A stretch of 62,000 nucleotides of DNA. Source: Zygnema cylindricum (taxonomy: Eukaryota; Streptophyta; Zygnematophyceae; Zygnematales; Zygnemataceae). The translations under genes and the position numbers were made by a program. Numbering within the stretch: position 1 is the first letter of the stretch; the number at the start of each line of letters is the position of its first letter. The notes under the pieces are model-generated. The model was not told where the DNA came from and ran no database searches. It saw nothing but the letters and a program-made list of their open reading frames with translations. Below, piece after piece: positions 29,501 through 41,088 of the stretch. The DNA is taken from assembly GCA_037447655.1 (NCBI GenBank), contig JBBHKE010003087.1, positions 1 through 62,000 of the forward strand. Reading direction: 5' to 3'.

Positions 29501-32500
29501 CTTTGCGGTTTGTTGGACGCAGGCCCTCTTTCCAGACAATGCATACGCCGTTGACAGTGGAGGGGATCCACGGGTGATCCCTGACTTAACTTTCCAGCAG
29601 TTTCAAGTAAGAAAAGCAGGAAAGCTCTAGCAGTTATAGCAGGAGAATAATGGAACTTAATGGGAAGTGCAGATGCCCTTTCTTTCACAAGGAGTGAAGA
29701 ATGACTGTGTCTACTTGTTTGGTCAGAATTTGAAATCATTTCACCTTGGAGTTGCTTGGTCATGGTTGTACTCAAAAATGACAGCAGCAGTAGTCCTAAT
29801 GTTTTTTTAGTTGTGCACATATGCAAACATTTTTGACTCACTACAGTCTGAAGTGATGAGCTTGACATCGGAAGGTGGGCTCCATCATGTCAGGGGAGGA
29901 AGGTAGAGGAGTTTCACCTAATTTGATAAATAATATATCTCTGAAAGCTACGCTTTCTGAAACAGAACGAATCATGGTCTTTATCTCTCACTAAGTCAAA
30001 CTTTGCAAAAACTATTCTGTAAAGCGTATCTTTTGGACACCGGGGAATTTGAACTCAGTGCTTGCTGACAGTAATGTTGAAAAGCGTCAATGAAGGGGTT
30101 CTATTTCAGAATACATGAGTTTTTAAACCATAATGGAAGAGTCCTGCGTTGCCAAGGACTCCACAGCCCAAAGAGTAGGCATACCCGATGTACGTTTAAC
30201 AATTTTTTAATATTGATTTGTAGTGCAGTGGGTCAGTTTTGTCAGTGTTGGGATTCATTTCTGTTGTTTAATATTGATATTTTTTGTTGCTTGTGTTTGG
30301 GACAGGAATTTCATCAAAAGTTTTACCACCCAAGTAATTCACGCATTTGGTTTTATGGAGACGATGATCCTAATGAGCGCTTACGCATCATCAGCGGTGC
30401 GTGCACTTACTGCTTTATTAACTCGTCAGAGTATTGTTGCATAGAATGCCTCTGACATTATGTTCAACGGTTCTTTGTGACAGCTTACCTCGATAACTTT
30501 GAGGCCAATGAAGCAGCACGTGAGTCGGAGGTTCAGGTGCAGCCGTTATTTTCTGAGCCTCGGAAGGTGAAGGCATCGTATCCGGCCGGAGAAATGGGAG
30601 ATGGCGGGAAGCGTCACATGGTGGCTGTGAACTGGGTGCTATCAGAGTCTCCCCTGCCCCTTGAAGAGGAGCTGGCGCTGGAGTTTTTGAACCATCTGCT
30701 CCTTGGCACACCTGCTGCACCCCTTCGCAAGGCCCTGCTGGAGTCCGGTCTCGGTGAGGCGTTGGTGGGAGGTGGTCTGGATGATGAGCTTCGGCAGCCC
30801 GTGTTTTCCATTGGACTTAAAGGAGTTGAAGAACAACGTACAGAAGAAGTGGAGGCACTGGTTATGGCCAAACTTGCTGAGTATGCAGAGCAGGGTTTCG
30901 CTGAGGAGGCTGTGGAGGCATCAGTGAACACCATTGAATTTTCTCTGCGAGAGAACAACACAGGATCATTCCCGCGGGGCCTGTCTCTCATGCTTCGCTC
31001 CATGGTAGGTATTTCCGAACAAATGTAATTTTTAGGCTCGGCAGTTATGGAAACATAGGAAAAGGGGAACTAGGTGTCCCTTAACATGAATGGACATAGC
31101 TTGCAGGGATGTAGGAGTTGCACCACTTATGAATACCGCTGTTTTCTTGTGGGCAGGGAAATTGGCTGTACGGTCGAGACCCATTTGAGCCATTGCGCTT
31201 TGCGGAGCCTCTTGAGCATTTCAAGCAGCAGCTAAAAGATAATGGTATCAAGGGTGTATTCTCACCTTTGATCCAAAAATATCTCCTTAGCAACACACAT
31301 CGTGTCACAGTGGAATTACAGGTAAGCCACCTGACAAGTGTGAGTTTCACAGCCTGAAGTTTGATGTCATGCAAATGAATGAGCTAACAGGATTCCTGGG
31401 GAGGATGACAGCCTGATGCAGCACAGAGCAAGCAATGGGAGGACGATGAAAAGGATAGGCTGGCTGGGGTGAGGTCATCCCTGACAGATGAGGACCTTCG
31501 ACAGTTGATGGTGGCGACAGAGGCTCTGCGAGAGAAGCAGGAAACGCCCGACACACCTGAAGCTCTGAAGGCAGTGCCCTCCCTTTCATTGAATGATATT
31601 CCCAAGACAGCGACAAATATTCCCATTGCTGTGGGTCACCTGAGCTATTCCTGTCCGCCCTCTTTTTTTTAGCGCATTTTTTTCTGCATGAAGCTATTTC
31701 ATTGGCAGGCGCTATGGATGCGTTTCTGTTGTGACCTGGTTCAACAGATAGCTTTCTATATGCGTCACTCAGCCGGAGGATGCCCTTATTAGTAATCGAG
31801 AATATTTTCTACAAGATTCTAACTGATTACTTGCTTTGTTTTTATTTCTTGCAAGGTTCAGGTGGGGGAGCAACAGGGCGCAACTATTTTGCGCCATGAC
31901 CTTGTGACAAATGACGTGCTTTATGCAGAGGTTGCTTTTGACATGCGTTCTGTGCCAGCCTCCCTTCTGCCTCTTGTTCCCCTTTTCTGGTTGGTACATT
32001 GTTTTGCTGGTTGCCTTTATATTTACAAGCCCTGCAGTTTGCATATTCTTTCTTTGACTCAATTCTCTGTCATTTCTTCCAGTGTTCAACACTTGTTCCG
32101 GTTTCTTTCCTGAAACCTTTTTTTTGTTTGCCTCAGTCAATCACTGCAGGAGATGGGCACTGCTGATATGAGCTTCGTAGAACTCAACCAGTTGATTGGT
32201 CGCAAAACAGGCGGAATATCAGTGTACCCCTTAACTACTGCAAAACGTGGGAGTGCAGACCCGATTAGTTACCTCATGGTTCGTGGCAAATCAACAGCTC
32301 AGCAAGTGCCGGACCTCTTGCGTCTGGTGAGTTTCCCCGCCACACACAGATTTGTATGGAGATTGGAACAGGTAGATTATAATGTGTCATTGATGACCAT
32401 TTGTCTGGTTGTTTTCTGTGTTCTTGACAGTTACTCTTATACCTACGGGTTGCAATAAAAATCCACATTTTGCTGATTTGGGCTTCTTCCCAAGCTCCTT

Positions 32501-35308
32501 TTTTTGTTTGTTTGGACATCTGAGCTTGTGAAGCCTTGTGAGCATGTGGTCAACTTTTTGTAACCAGGTGTGCCTCTTTATGTTTGGTCATGTCCTCTGA
32601 CCTATGAATGCTGTGCTGGAGCAATGGTTGTTGGTACTTATTAGCCTGTACTTCTGTTACAGTTTTCACTTGCTTGAGGTGCTTGTACTTTCCGGGATTT
32701 GTCCATGTATATATGTAACTGTGATTGGCCCATATATGTGACTGTGGTGAACCTGTCAATGCTTAGACTGAATGCTGGTCTCTGACTGGTTTGTAGCTCT
32801 TGCCATGTTGACTGTCACCTTCTTTGGGGTTGTTCCCATTTCTGAAGGACTTTAGTTTTGCTGAATTATGGGACGGGGCAGATGAGCAAACTAGTACAAG
32901 AGGTTCAATTGAACGATCAGCAACGATTCCGCCAGTTTGTTATGCAGAGCAAGCAACGGATGGAGGTGAGGGGGAACGGTCTGATGTACTTGTGGGGGAG
33001 AAATTCTTTTGATTTGTGAACTGCGTATTTTAGATAGCTTGTGAGAATTTTTGTCATGCCATCCATTTGATTTCAGTAAATGTGTGTATGGAAGAATCTT
33101 GCAATTTGACTTCTTACATCTCCTCAGTGTAGTGATCTATTGTTAGTGGACCGCATGATGGGTTTGCACAGTATTAATAGACTAACTGTTCCCTTCTGTC
33201 TTTCTGGTGCAGTCGCGTCTCACAGCTGCCGGCCATGGCTTTGCGGCGTCACGGTTGGATGCCATGGACAATGTTGCCGGCTGGGTGGGAGAGCAGATGG
33301 GTGGATTGAGGTGGGAGGCGGCGCAAGAGTTCTGCTTGTGCTTATAAACTTGGCAAAGTGTAGGATAACACTAGATCATCAGTTTTTTGAAACATTATCA
33401 CTAATGTCGACGGGTGTCTGTGATGTGATGCAGCTACTTGGAGTACTTGCGTGCACTTGAACAGCGGCTGGATCAAGATTGGCCATCTGTCATGGAATCT
33501 TTGGAAGCAATTCGTGCAGCCTTCCTCTCACGAGAAGGCACTCTCGTCAACTTAACAGCAGATGAGAAGACTCTTCATGCAGCTGAAGCTCCCTTGTCAG
33601 AACTGCTTTCAGGTTTGCCGGAGAAACGTCTTGGAGGCAGTTCAGAACCCTGGAGCTTGATTCTGCCAACTGCCAATGAGGGGCTTGTAATACCGACTCA
33701 GGTACATACATGGAATGGCAGTAGCTCAAGCTGTTTGTTTTCTGTGCAGTCATCTATCTGCTTGATCTTGTGATTTGCAGCCTTGCATGTCACAATTTGT
33801 TACCTCAAAAGGTAACCCACCGAGATTGGCTTGTGGCCTCACCTAAAAATAATGTCACAATTTGTTACCTCAAAAGGTAACCCACCGAGATTGGCTTGTG
33901 GCCTCACCTAAAAATAAAATAAAATTGAAGCCCATGTCAATTTTTCAATGGAGGTGTTGTAGATGGATGATTGACCTGTTTTAAAACTAAGGCAGAGGTC
34001 AGATGCGGTAGATGCATGAATGGTGACCTGCTTAGATGCTAATGGACAGTAAGCCGTTTATCGTTAATTTTTTTTTATTGTGTTTGTTATGTAGAGCCTA
34101 TACTCTAGTCTGTAGATTGTAACTTGCGAACACAATTGGCCCAGCAGTTATCCAGCACGAATGTGCACCTCGTCACAAATGTGAGGCAGGATGTCCTATC
34201 TTCAGCGAATGGTGAATGGCTATGTCGTCATCTGGCCTAGTTGTTGTTTTCCAGCTGAGGGATGTTATTGGACTCCTTGGGGAATTGCAGGTAAACTATG
34301 TTGGTAAGGCTGGAAACTTATATAAGGCTGGATACGAGTTACAAGGTAGTGCCTATGTTATATCAAAATATGTTGGCATTACATGGCTGTGGGATCGCGT
34401 ACGCGTCAGTGGAGGAGCATATGGTGGATTTTGTGACTTTGACTCTCACTCAGGTGTGTGAGGAGTTTTTTTTTTTTTTTTGCCAATCCTACCCCGTGCC
34501 CATGCATAGTGTGCACACAGGAGCCTGTGTTGGAGAGTTAAAGTTTGGCAAGTTTGCTGGTTGCCATTGCAGGGATGTTCACGTTCCTTTCCTACAGAGA
34601 TCCTAATCTCTTGAAAACAATAGACAATTACGATGGTACTGTTCAGTTCTTGCGTGAACTGGACCTGGACTCAGACGCATTGAAGAAGGCTATCATTGGT
34701 ACAATTGGTGATGTGGACTCCTACCAGCTTCCAGATGCCAAGGGCTATACCAGGTTGGTGGATCTCCATGCATTGAGGCTGAGTACACGAGGCTCTAGTT
34801 CCATTGTTGGCTTGCTAAAACTAGCAGGGTATTGACAATGTTTTTTGAGGATGGTAATTTTACAGCATGATGCGATACATGCTTGGCACTACAGACGACG
34901 AGAGGCAGAAACGTCGGGAAGAGATTTTGTCAACCAGGTGTGTTAGCCTGTCTCTTTCGTGAAATGTGTTCGGTTGCTTGATGTTCATAGCCTGGAGGAT
35001 TCTATGACAACATGACTTTAGAGGTGCTGTTTACTTGAAATTTGAGAAACAAGGAGTTTGCTTTGAATTTTATTCATTCTTTGTGTCTAAATTGTATTTC
35101 AAAATTCTGCAAACTAGTCTTTATGAGCATCCTGAACGGGACTTTATTGTTTTTTGGTGGGGCCAGTGAAAGTGACTTCCACAACTTCGCGGATGCTTTG
35201 GAGGTGGTGCGATCAAATGGCACTATTGTGGCAGTAGCGTCCGCTGGTGATGTAGCTGCCGCCAATGAGCAAGTACCTGGTCTGTTGCAGGTGACCAATG
35301 TTCTTTGA
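26600..35308 (+). CDS. PREP1: Presequence protease PreP, M16C metallopeptidase (1082 aa, 19 exons)
   Basis: Degrades cleaved targeting peptides and other unstructured peptides in mitochondria and chloroplasts. Exons: 26600-26888, 26985-27159, 27388-27562, 28467-28599, 29088-29158, 29523-29606, 30306-30396, 30484-31004, 31157-31321, 31412-31630, 31862-31989, 32137-32326, 32882-32965, 33213-33310, 33434-33701, 34291-34453, 34573-34753, 34866-34937, 35167-35308. All are GT-AG and in phase (3249 nt). The inverted zinc motif HILEH is at 163-167, and the third ligand is E263 in the FNEMKG block, exactly 100 residues after H163, as I recall for Arabidopsis PreP1. The C-terminal half carries [16 protein letters not shown] and the substrate-binding block [22 protein letters not shown]. 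The first roughly 90 residues are rich in Ala, Arg and Ser and poor in acids, as expected for a dual organellar transit peptide. Length is near the 1080 aa of Arabidopsis PreP1. Start: first ATG of the exon. Confidence 0.96.
28765..28884. repeat. 60-bp tandem duplication in PreP intron 4
   Basis: Two copies with a 60-bp period, starting around 28766 and 28826, each containing GGGCAATTGTTGAATACAAA. They differ at a few positions. Confidence 0.9.
33787..33916. repeat. 65-bp tandem duplication in PreP intron 15
   Basis: 33787-33851 and 33852-33916 are near-perfect copies, each with the inner palindrome GTTACCTCAAAAGGTAAC. The sharp junctions suggest a recent duplication. Confidence 0.93.
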
Positions 35309-37332
35309 GACAGCCTTGTGGAATTTAGAATGCTTACTTCATAAGTTGTGTAGAAAGTATTTTGTAGGCATTCTTCTGATATAGCATCATGCTGTTGTTG
35401 GAGGATATGCCGTTGTCCAAAGAGTAAGGAATATTTGTTTATATTATAATTGTAGTGAAAATATATTGCATTATTTTGTTCTCATATTTTTGTTAGCGGT
35501 TGGTTCAACTGTGCTCGTGTGACATTTGATAGTTTTGTGTGAAATCTTGAAATGGCTTGAAATTATAGCAATTATCTCATAATAATTGACATCTATTCTA
35601 CGTTGTATTGTATAATACTGATCTGAGATGTTTGTTTGAATTACAAGATTGTTTTGTAGACTTGATAAACAGTTCTTGACAAATTGTGCAAGGCCCACTG
35701 GTAAAGACAATCTGTTGTGACACTTCGTGAAGATGATTTTCATTCCAGTTTTTTTATGAGGGAAAATGATATATCCATTTTCCTGTCATTTGTCCCCATA
35801 ATTCATATAGAATAGCACCGTGGAATCTTTTTATTCTTGTGCAAAACTGTAATTTGTCAAGGAGGAGAGAAAACTAATGATAGTGTTTACAAGCAGAATC
35901 AATGGCATGTGATTCTTGTGATGTTGGCATGTCAATGGAAAGTGGGACAAGGAGTAAACATAATTTTAATCAAAATCTGTAGTAACATCTCCTAATTTGT
36001 CATGCTACTCCTAAAGCAACAGTACCTGATGATTTGTCTATAACTTCCAACAAATAATGCTTCAATGGTATACCATAAAAAACAAAAACGACGCATTACC
36101 TCACAAAAACATCTTCGAAAAAAGGTGTGAAACCAATCTTTACATACAATGGTCCATCCTCCATAATATGCGCCAATCGCCCCACGTTCATTTTCATTAC
36201 TTGTTCCAGAGAATACATCCCTGCAGCATTTTATTATTTGTTTCAGAATTTTGAGATTGACCTGACTTTCACTTAGCTTGTGAAAGTATTTACGACATTA
36301 TCTTATTACTTTTGGTTGTCAATCAGCAAGATTGGGGTGAGTATGTCCCATAGTGCGCGAAACTGAGTCTTATCCAAGTTTTGTAATTGATGAAAAATTC
36401 CTGACTGAAAAAAATGAAGGAAAAATATGCCCAAAAACAATAAACTGAAAGACCAGTACACTTACCATTTCAATAGATTGCCTATACACTGTATATCGAG
36501 CAAGCCTTGCCAACAACCGATATGACCTTTTGAGTCTCGATTGATACACGTCACCATCTACTATATCGCCCCAATACCTACATTATCAACGATAACCGTT
36601 CGATTATTTCTGTACTTAGACATTTTTTTCTATGACACCAAGGCTGAAAAAAGTTTCTCAGTACAGAACATTGTACCGTACCAAGATGAATTTGTACCAA
36701 ACGTTTGACTTTGGGTGACTCTGGTTTATGAGATCCACTTTTGTCGCAAAAATACACCACTCCGTGGGTTATTTTAATCAAATGGGCATGTGGTCCAATG
36801 AACTGATAAGATTCTAAGTGAGCCTTAGCGTTATTCTTTGAGTAATTACTCAAAATTCTGTAAAAATGTATTATCAAGGAAGTATCTAGGAACGGGATCG
36901 GTCAGGACAAAAGTGCGAGTACATACAAATTCCGTAGTCTGACAATCAGCAGAAATTGACAAAAAAAAAATACAATTTGTTTGTCAACAACTTGGCAAAA
37001 CCCTGCCATAGATTGTCCAGAGAATGTCATTCAAGAAAGCCCTGCATTTTTACGATGTAAAACATGCCAATTAAGAAATATGTTTTTCGATCTGGTAGAG
37101 TTTTACGTACTGATCCGTACCATTATTGGTCGATAAACGGCAGTTATCAAATTATCGACATTTATCGGCAAAGTTGATAAATATCGTATTTTCAAGGTTG
37201 CGGTCTCGGTTCGGTAAATACCGATATGGCGATATGTCAACTTTGAATTCGTTCAATATACAACACTACCTATACCGAGTAGCTCCAGATTAGACAGGGA
37301 CCTATTGTGAATTTTTGACCACATACCACTTC
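35309..37332. other. Intergenic between convergent PreP and CHORD-like genes
   Basis: Strongly AT-rich with no supported exon. It should contain the 3' untranslated regions of both flanking genes. At about 37120-37240 there are several close-spaced, partly complementary GATAAA/TTTATC motifs, but no clean repeat boundary was found. Confidence 0.5.
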
Positions 37333-39115
37333 TCACGCATCATCATACGACTTGTGGGGGCTTGACATGCAACCAGGATCAGTTGGGTCTGGTCGGCCAC
37401 AGCAGTCCCAGAAGTTCTCCACTTCCCCCCACTCTGAACTCGTTTCCTCAGAGTGGTATAAGAACTCTCTGCCCACCTTGTGGTAAAAATATGACTGCGC
37501 AGCCACAACGACTCAGCCACGGCTCATTAAGAGAGAAACCAGTTCTTCACCATTCTAATTCTAGTCCAGGATGTGCATAGAATGAACAACACTGATGCAG
37601 GTTTACACTCACTTTCCATTTCCGCTTCACTTCTCCTGCCAGCACAGATTACCACAATGACGCATCAGAATCAACTCAGTCAAGAAGTCAGCAAGTACCG
37701 AGTCCTATTGCAAATTGCAGACTACAATGCACCAAAGGTCTGAAAGGTCTTCTAATTTTCCATCAAACTTGTAGCTTTCACTACCTCCATAGTGAGCTTT
37801 ATGATAGCGGCAATCCCCCTCGTGGTTGATAGAAGGATCAAACGGCTTGTGGCACTGCCTGCAAGTCAGCAGCTGAGAACAAACCACACCAGGCGAAACA
37901 TGTGGAGCCTTCTGAGTGGATGCCACCCGCACTTCCTTCAATCCTGCAAAGCAAAGCCACTTTAGCACCATGAACTTGGAGATATTGATTTGAGTTGGAA
38001 TAATTTTGAAATCCTCCAGAAGTTAATGAACCGCACAATTGAGTACATGAATTTAATTTTTGAGAAACAAGTCCCAAAGCATACTCATGAGCATCAGTAG
38101 CGTTGACTATGAAGATGCTGGAATATCAGCCTTGGACCACAATTTTTTCACAAACTATCTTTAAGTGTATGATTCAAAATACATTAGAGTATTTTCAACA
38201 GTAAAATGACAGATCTAGATACAAGAACCAACACAGACCACAACTTCGCGAAAAATAACCTCCTCCAGTTAGGATCAAAGCGAGAGGCAATTCTCCATGG
38301 AAGAGGCAGATTACAATACTCGCCTTACTACCGCATCATCTCTGTCAACTTCTAAAGACATGACTGTGACACGGCTTCCTGCTTTTACTTCAGGAGCATG
38401 GAAAAAACCAACTCCATGAGAACCTAACGTAAATAACGCAAAGTTTAAAGCATATTCCTTTTTGCAGGTTCGACAGTTTCTGACGACAGAATGGCAGCTC
38501 TGGTCTAACAATACGCAGAGAACATATTGAGGAAGCAGGGCAAGTTTTCAGACAGTTTTCATTATACAGGAAAACCTGCACGAGGAGATAGGATACAAGT
38601 TAACGTTTTTCTTGCCATACAAATCAAAAAGTAAAATCACAGGCTACCTATAGTTCACATTTAGCAGCAACTCCTTTGGAAAATACAATATGTCAATACA
38701 AAAGGGATTAGTGACTTTGAAAAACGTCAACGGTTATGCAAAATGATGTTTATCCGCATGGCATTCGTGAGCACATCTTAAACACATGCACCTGAAATCT
38801 ACTCGTCTTACGTAATACTAACACATTGGGGGTCATCGAGTTCAGTTGTGTCACCATTCCTCATTAAGCATAACATGTTTACAAATGGGCCTTATAGAAG
38901 TGCCATAAAAAAGCTCAATGCAGAAAAGCCAAGAAAAGAAGAAACTGTTCCGGCCTTTCTTCCATCCTCCACACCCTCTCAGCCTCCATTGTCATTTCCC
39001 TCGTCCGGCCATTTACCCTCAGCCGGTAGCGTAGAACGCCCTCACCTGAACGGCGCCACGACTGTGTCAGTGGACGAGACACTGAGTGAAGAGGGCTTGG
39101 AAGAAGAGTTGCCAT
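37333..39115 (-). CDS. CHORD-like Cys/His zinc-binding protein, probably plastid-targeted, function unknown
   Basis: Exons identified on the minus strand: 39017-39115 (start MATLLPSPLHSVSRPL, transit-peptide-like), 38329-38499, 37785-37943 and 37333-37466 (stop TGA). The last two exons join in phase and carry a Cys/His pattern: CRQCHKPFDPSINHEGDCRYH, then FWDCCGRPDPTDPGC and a later SPHKSYDD. The spacing C-x2-C ... C-x2-H ... CC ... C ... H resembles a CHORD module, and I recall uncharacterised plant proteins with the same WDCCG / GC / H / SYDD ending. The second exon carries another pair, CRTCKK. The junction between exons 2 and 3 is not in phase as drawn, so a small exon or a different acceptor is missing from the model. 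Only the zinc-binding inference is firm; partner and process are unknown. Confidence 0.66.
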
Positions 39116-39219
39116 ATCGCTGACTTCAGCAGAAAAGGCGCACCTTTCGAGTCGCTCCAGTACCGACTCGACAGAAACACACCTCCTTGGCGTTTCGACG
39201 CGTTTTTATAGGCTGTCAA
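39116..39219. promoter_or_regulatory. Compact divergent promoter region
   Basis: Only 104 bp separate the start codon of the minus-strand CHORD-like gene (39115) from the first in-frame ATG of the plus-strand fucosyltransferase (39220). Unless either gene has an upstream non-coding exon, both promoters and both 5' leaders must overlap here or in the coding exons. I see no TATA-like element that I would assign with confidence. Confidence 0.45.
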
Positions 39220-41013
39220 ATGTCAACCTTCACAGTAATGGTGAACACGAAATACACTTCGGATGCCATGGCTCGCTTATTCCTGGCTCTCTTCCTCCTC
39301 CTCGCCCTGGCAGTATCCACAGCTCCTGCTTACCAAGCTGAAAAGCGCAGTCGCAGACATGTACGGTCTAGCAGGAACGCCTGCTGGAGCCGCGCTGAGC
39401 AGCGCGGCAGCCATGGTTGGATAGGGAGCTCCCTGGCAAATGCACTGCGTCAGCAGGCGGCACTGCAGCGCACGTGTGCCCCTACAGGACGCAGCTGGAC
39501 GGCAGAAGAGGAGGCCGGAGGAGACATGGAGGCATGTCGCTACGTGATGCCTTCTTGCGAGCAGGGCTTGGGGAATCGCCTTCTCAATCTGGTGTCAGCC
39601 TTTCTTTATGCCATGCTAACAGGACGCACGCTTGTAATCGCAGACGCCAATTTGCATGATTTGCTCTGTGAGCCTTTCTCTGGATCATCTTGGCTCCTTC
39701 CGGAGAGTATTGCTCTCAGCATAAAGGAAGAAAGCACACACGCCCCTCGTCCATGGGAGTTGGTACCGCAAGAGTTGAAAGGATCTGGAAAAGGACTTGA
39801 AAAGGGGGATATGGGTTTAGAAGATGCAGATTATTCGACGGTGAATTCAGAGACAGAAGCACCTCCTGTTGCAGGTGATGTCAGAGAAGCAGGCAGGGAG
39901 GAGCCAGTGATTGGAGAGCTGCTTAACAACAGTTCCAAATTGAGGATGGCAACAGCCTACCTTCGGTGGGATATGCAAGAAGCAGATTATAAGTTTTTTT
40001 GTGAATCAGAGCAGATTGCGATGAGCAAGGCCAAATGGCTGGTGATGGAGTCCGATCAATACTATGTTCCAGGACTGTTTCTGATACCGTCTTTTCAGCA
40101 GCAACTAGAAGAGCTCTTCCCCAATCGTGATCCTTTCTCTCAGCTGGCGGCTGTCCTCCTGCATCCGAGCAATGTGGTGTGGGAACGCATCACTCGCCTG
40201 GAGGCCACTTATTTTAGGAATGCTGCTCGCCGTATTGGCATTCAGGTCCGCACTTTCGCAGACAGCAGTGTTGATGGGACAGCCAATCCTCGCATTTTAG
40301 AATGTGTAGTGAATGTGAGCAAGGTGCTTCCTCCACCGCTACCATCAGCTGCCATAGAAAAGTTGTTACACAGCACAGAGTCTAGCACCGAGTGGCCCAA
40401 CGACAGTAAGGAAGCAAACTTCGACATGGAATTCAGGGAGATGGAAAATAAGAGCATTAGCAATATCACCAACGCGGAGATGAAGGCATTACATGAAGTC
40501 TTAAAAAATGAGGTAGTCACAGCTCCTGTCACAGCAGTGCTTGTTACATCCCTTCACTCTGAACACTGGGAGTATCTGCGCGATAAATATATAGATGGTT
40601 TATTGCAGGATGGAACTTTGGTTGAGCTAGTTTCATTAAGTCATTCACAGGAGGAGGATCACGGTCTCTTCCAGGACCGCGCGGCCTTTACAGAAATGTG
40701 GTTACTCAGCCGCAGTGATGAACTTATTACTAGCGACTTTTCCACATTTGGTTACATTGCTGCAGGTCTGGGGCGTATCCGGCCATGGCTACTGAACAAC
40801 CGTATGGGAGGAGTGATGCTTGACAATTACACTGACAATGGCCGTGCGGTGTGTTATAGAGCAGTGTCGTTCGAACCGTGCTTCCACTTCTTCCCACAAA
40901 AGAATGTTTGCAGTCCTGGAAATGGTAGCGAACATTTTGAAAAGCCTTTAACATATCTCCATCCATGCAGGGACTTTCCACAAGGTGTGCGTCTCGTCTC
41001 AGAGGAAGCCTAG
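39220..41013 (+). CDS. GT37-family fucosyltransferase, intronless (597 aa)
   Basis: Predicted Golgi type II membrane enzyme that transfers fucose from GDP-fucose to cell-wall glycans (xyloglucan or arabinogalactan side chains); the acceptor cannot be read from sequence. A signal-anchor follows the third in-frame Met (ARLFLALFLLLALAV). Motifs: CRYVMPSCEQGLGNRLLNLV (QGLGNR about 115-120), the donor-binding block IGIQVRTF (about 339-346), and the C-terminal region DELITSDFSTFGYIAAGLG plus PCFHFFP. A Glu/Gly-rich stretch at about 190-240 looks like an insertion. The frame opens upstream of 39220 without an ATG; in-frame ATGs are at 39220, 39238 and 39268, and I use the first. Every other fully modelled gene here has introns, this one has none. 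AATAAA lies at 41083-41088. Confidence 0.9.
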   Translation: MSTFTVMVNTKYTSDAMARLFLALFLLLALAVSTAPAYQAEKRSRRHVRSSRNACWSRAEQRGSHGWIGSSLANALRQQAALQRTCAPTGRSWTAEEEAGGDMEACRYVMPSCEQGLGNRLLNLVSAFLYAMLTGRTLVIADANLHDLLCEPFSGSSWLLPESIALSIKEESTHAPRPWELVPQELKGSGKGLEKGDMGLEDADYSTVNSETEAPPVAGDVREAGREEPVIGELLNNSSKLRMATAYLRWDMQEADYKFFCESEQIAMSKAKWLVMESDQYYVPGLFLIPSFQQQLEELFPNRDPFSQLAAVLLHPSNVVWERITRLEATYFRNAARRIGIQVRTFADSSVDGTANPRILECVVNVSKVLPPPLPSAAIEKLLHSTESSTEWPNDSKEANFDMEFREMENKSISNITNAEMKALHEVLKNEVVTAPVTAVLVTSLHSEHWEYLRDKYIDGLLQDGTLVELVSLSHSQEEDHGLFQDRAAFTEMWLLSRSDELITSDFSTFGYIAAGLGRIRPWLLNNRMGGVMLDNYTDNGRAVCYRAVSFEPCFHFFPQKNVCSPGNGSEHFEKPLTYLHPCRDFPQGVRLVSEEA

Positions 41014-41082
41014 CCTTAAGGGTGGGATAACAGTTGCCACTCTTCTTCTATGGCAATGATGAACACAAACTTGCTGGTTCAG

Positions 41083-41088
41083 AATAAA
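41083..41088 (+). terminator. Polyadenylation signal of the fucosyltransferase gene
   Basis: An AATAAA hexamer lies 70 bp after the stop codon, a plausible distance for 3' end formation. Position and motif only. Confidence 0.4.

Noticed and set aside
30614-31003. 129-codon minus-strand frame opposite PreP exon 8
   Set aside because: Antisense shadow of a confirmed coding exon.
37120-37260. Cluster of GATAAA/TTTATC motifs suggestive of an inverted-repeat element
   Set aside because: No consistent arms, boundaries or target duplication could be defined by eye.
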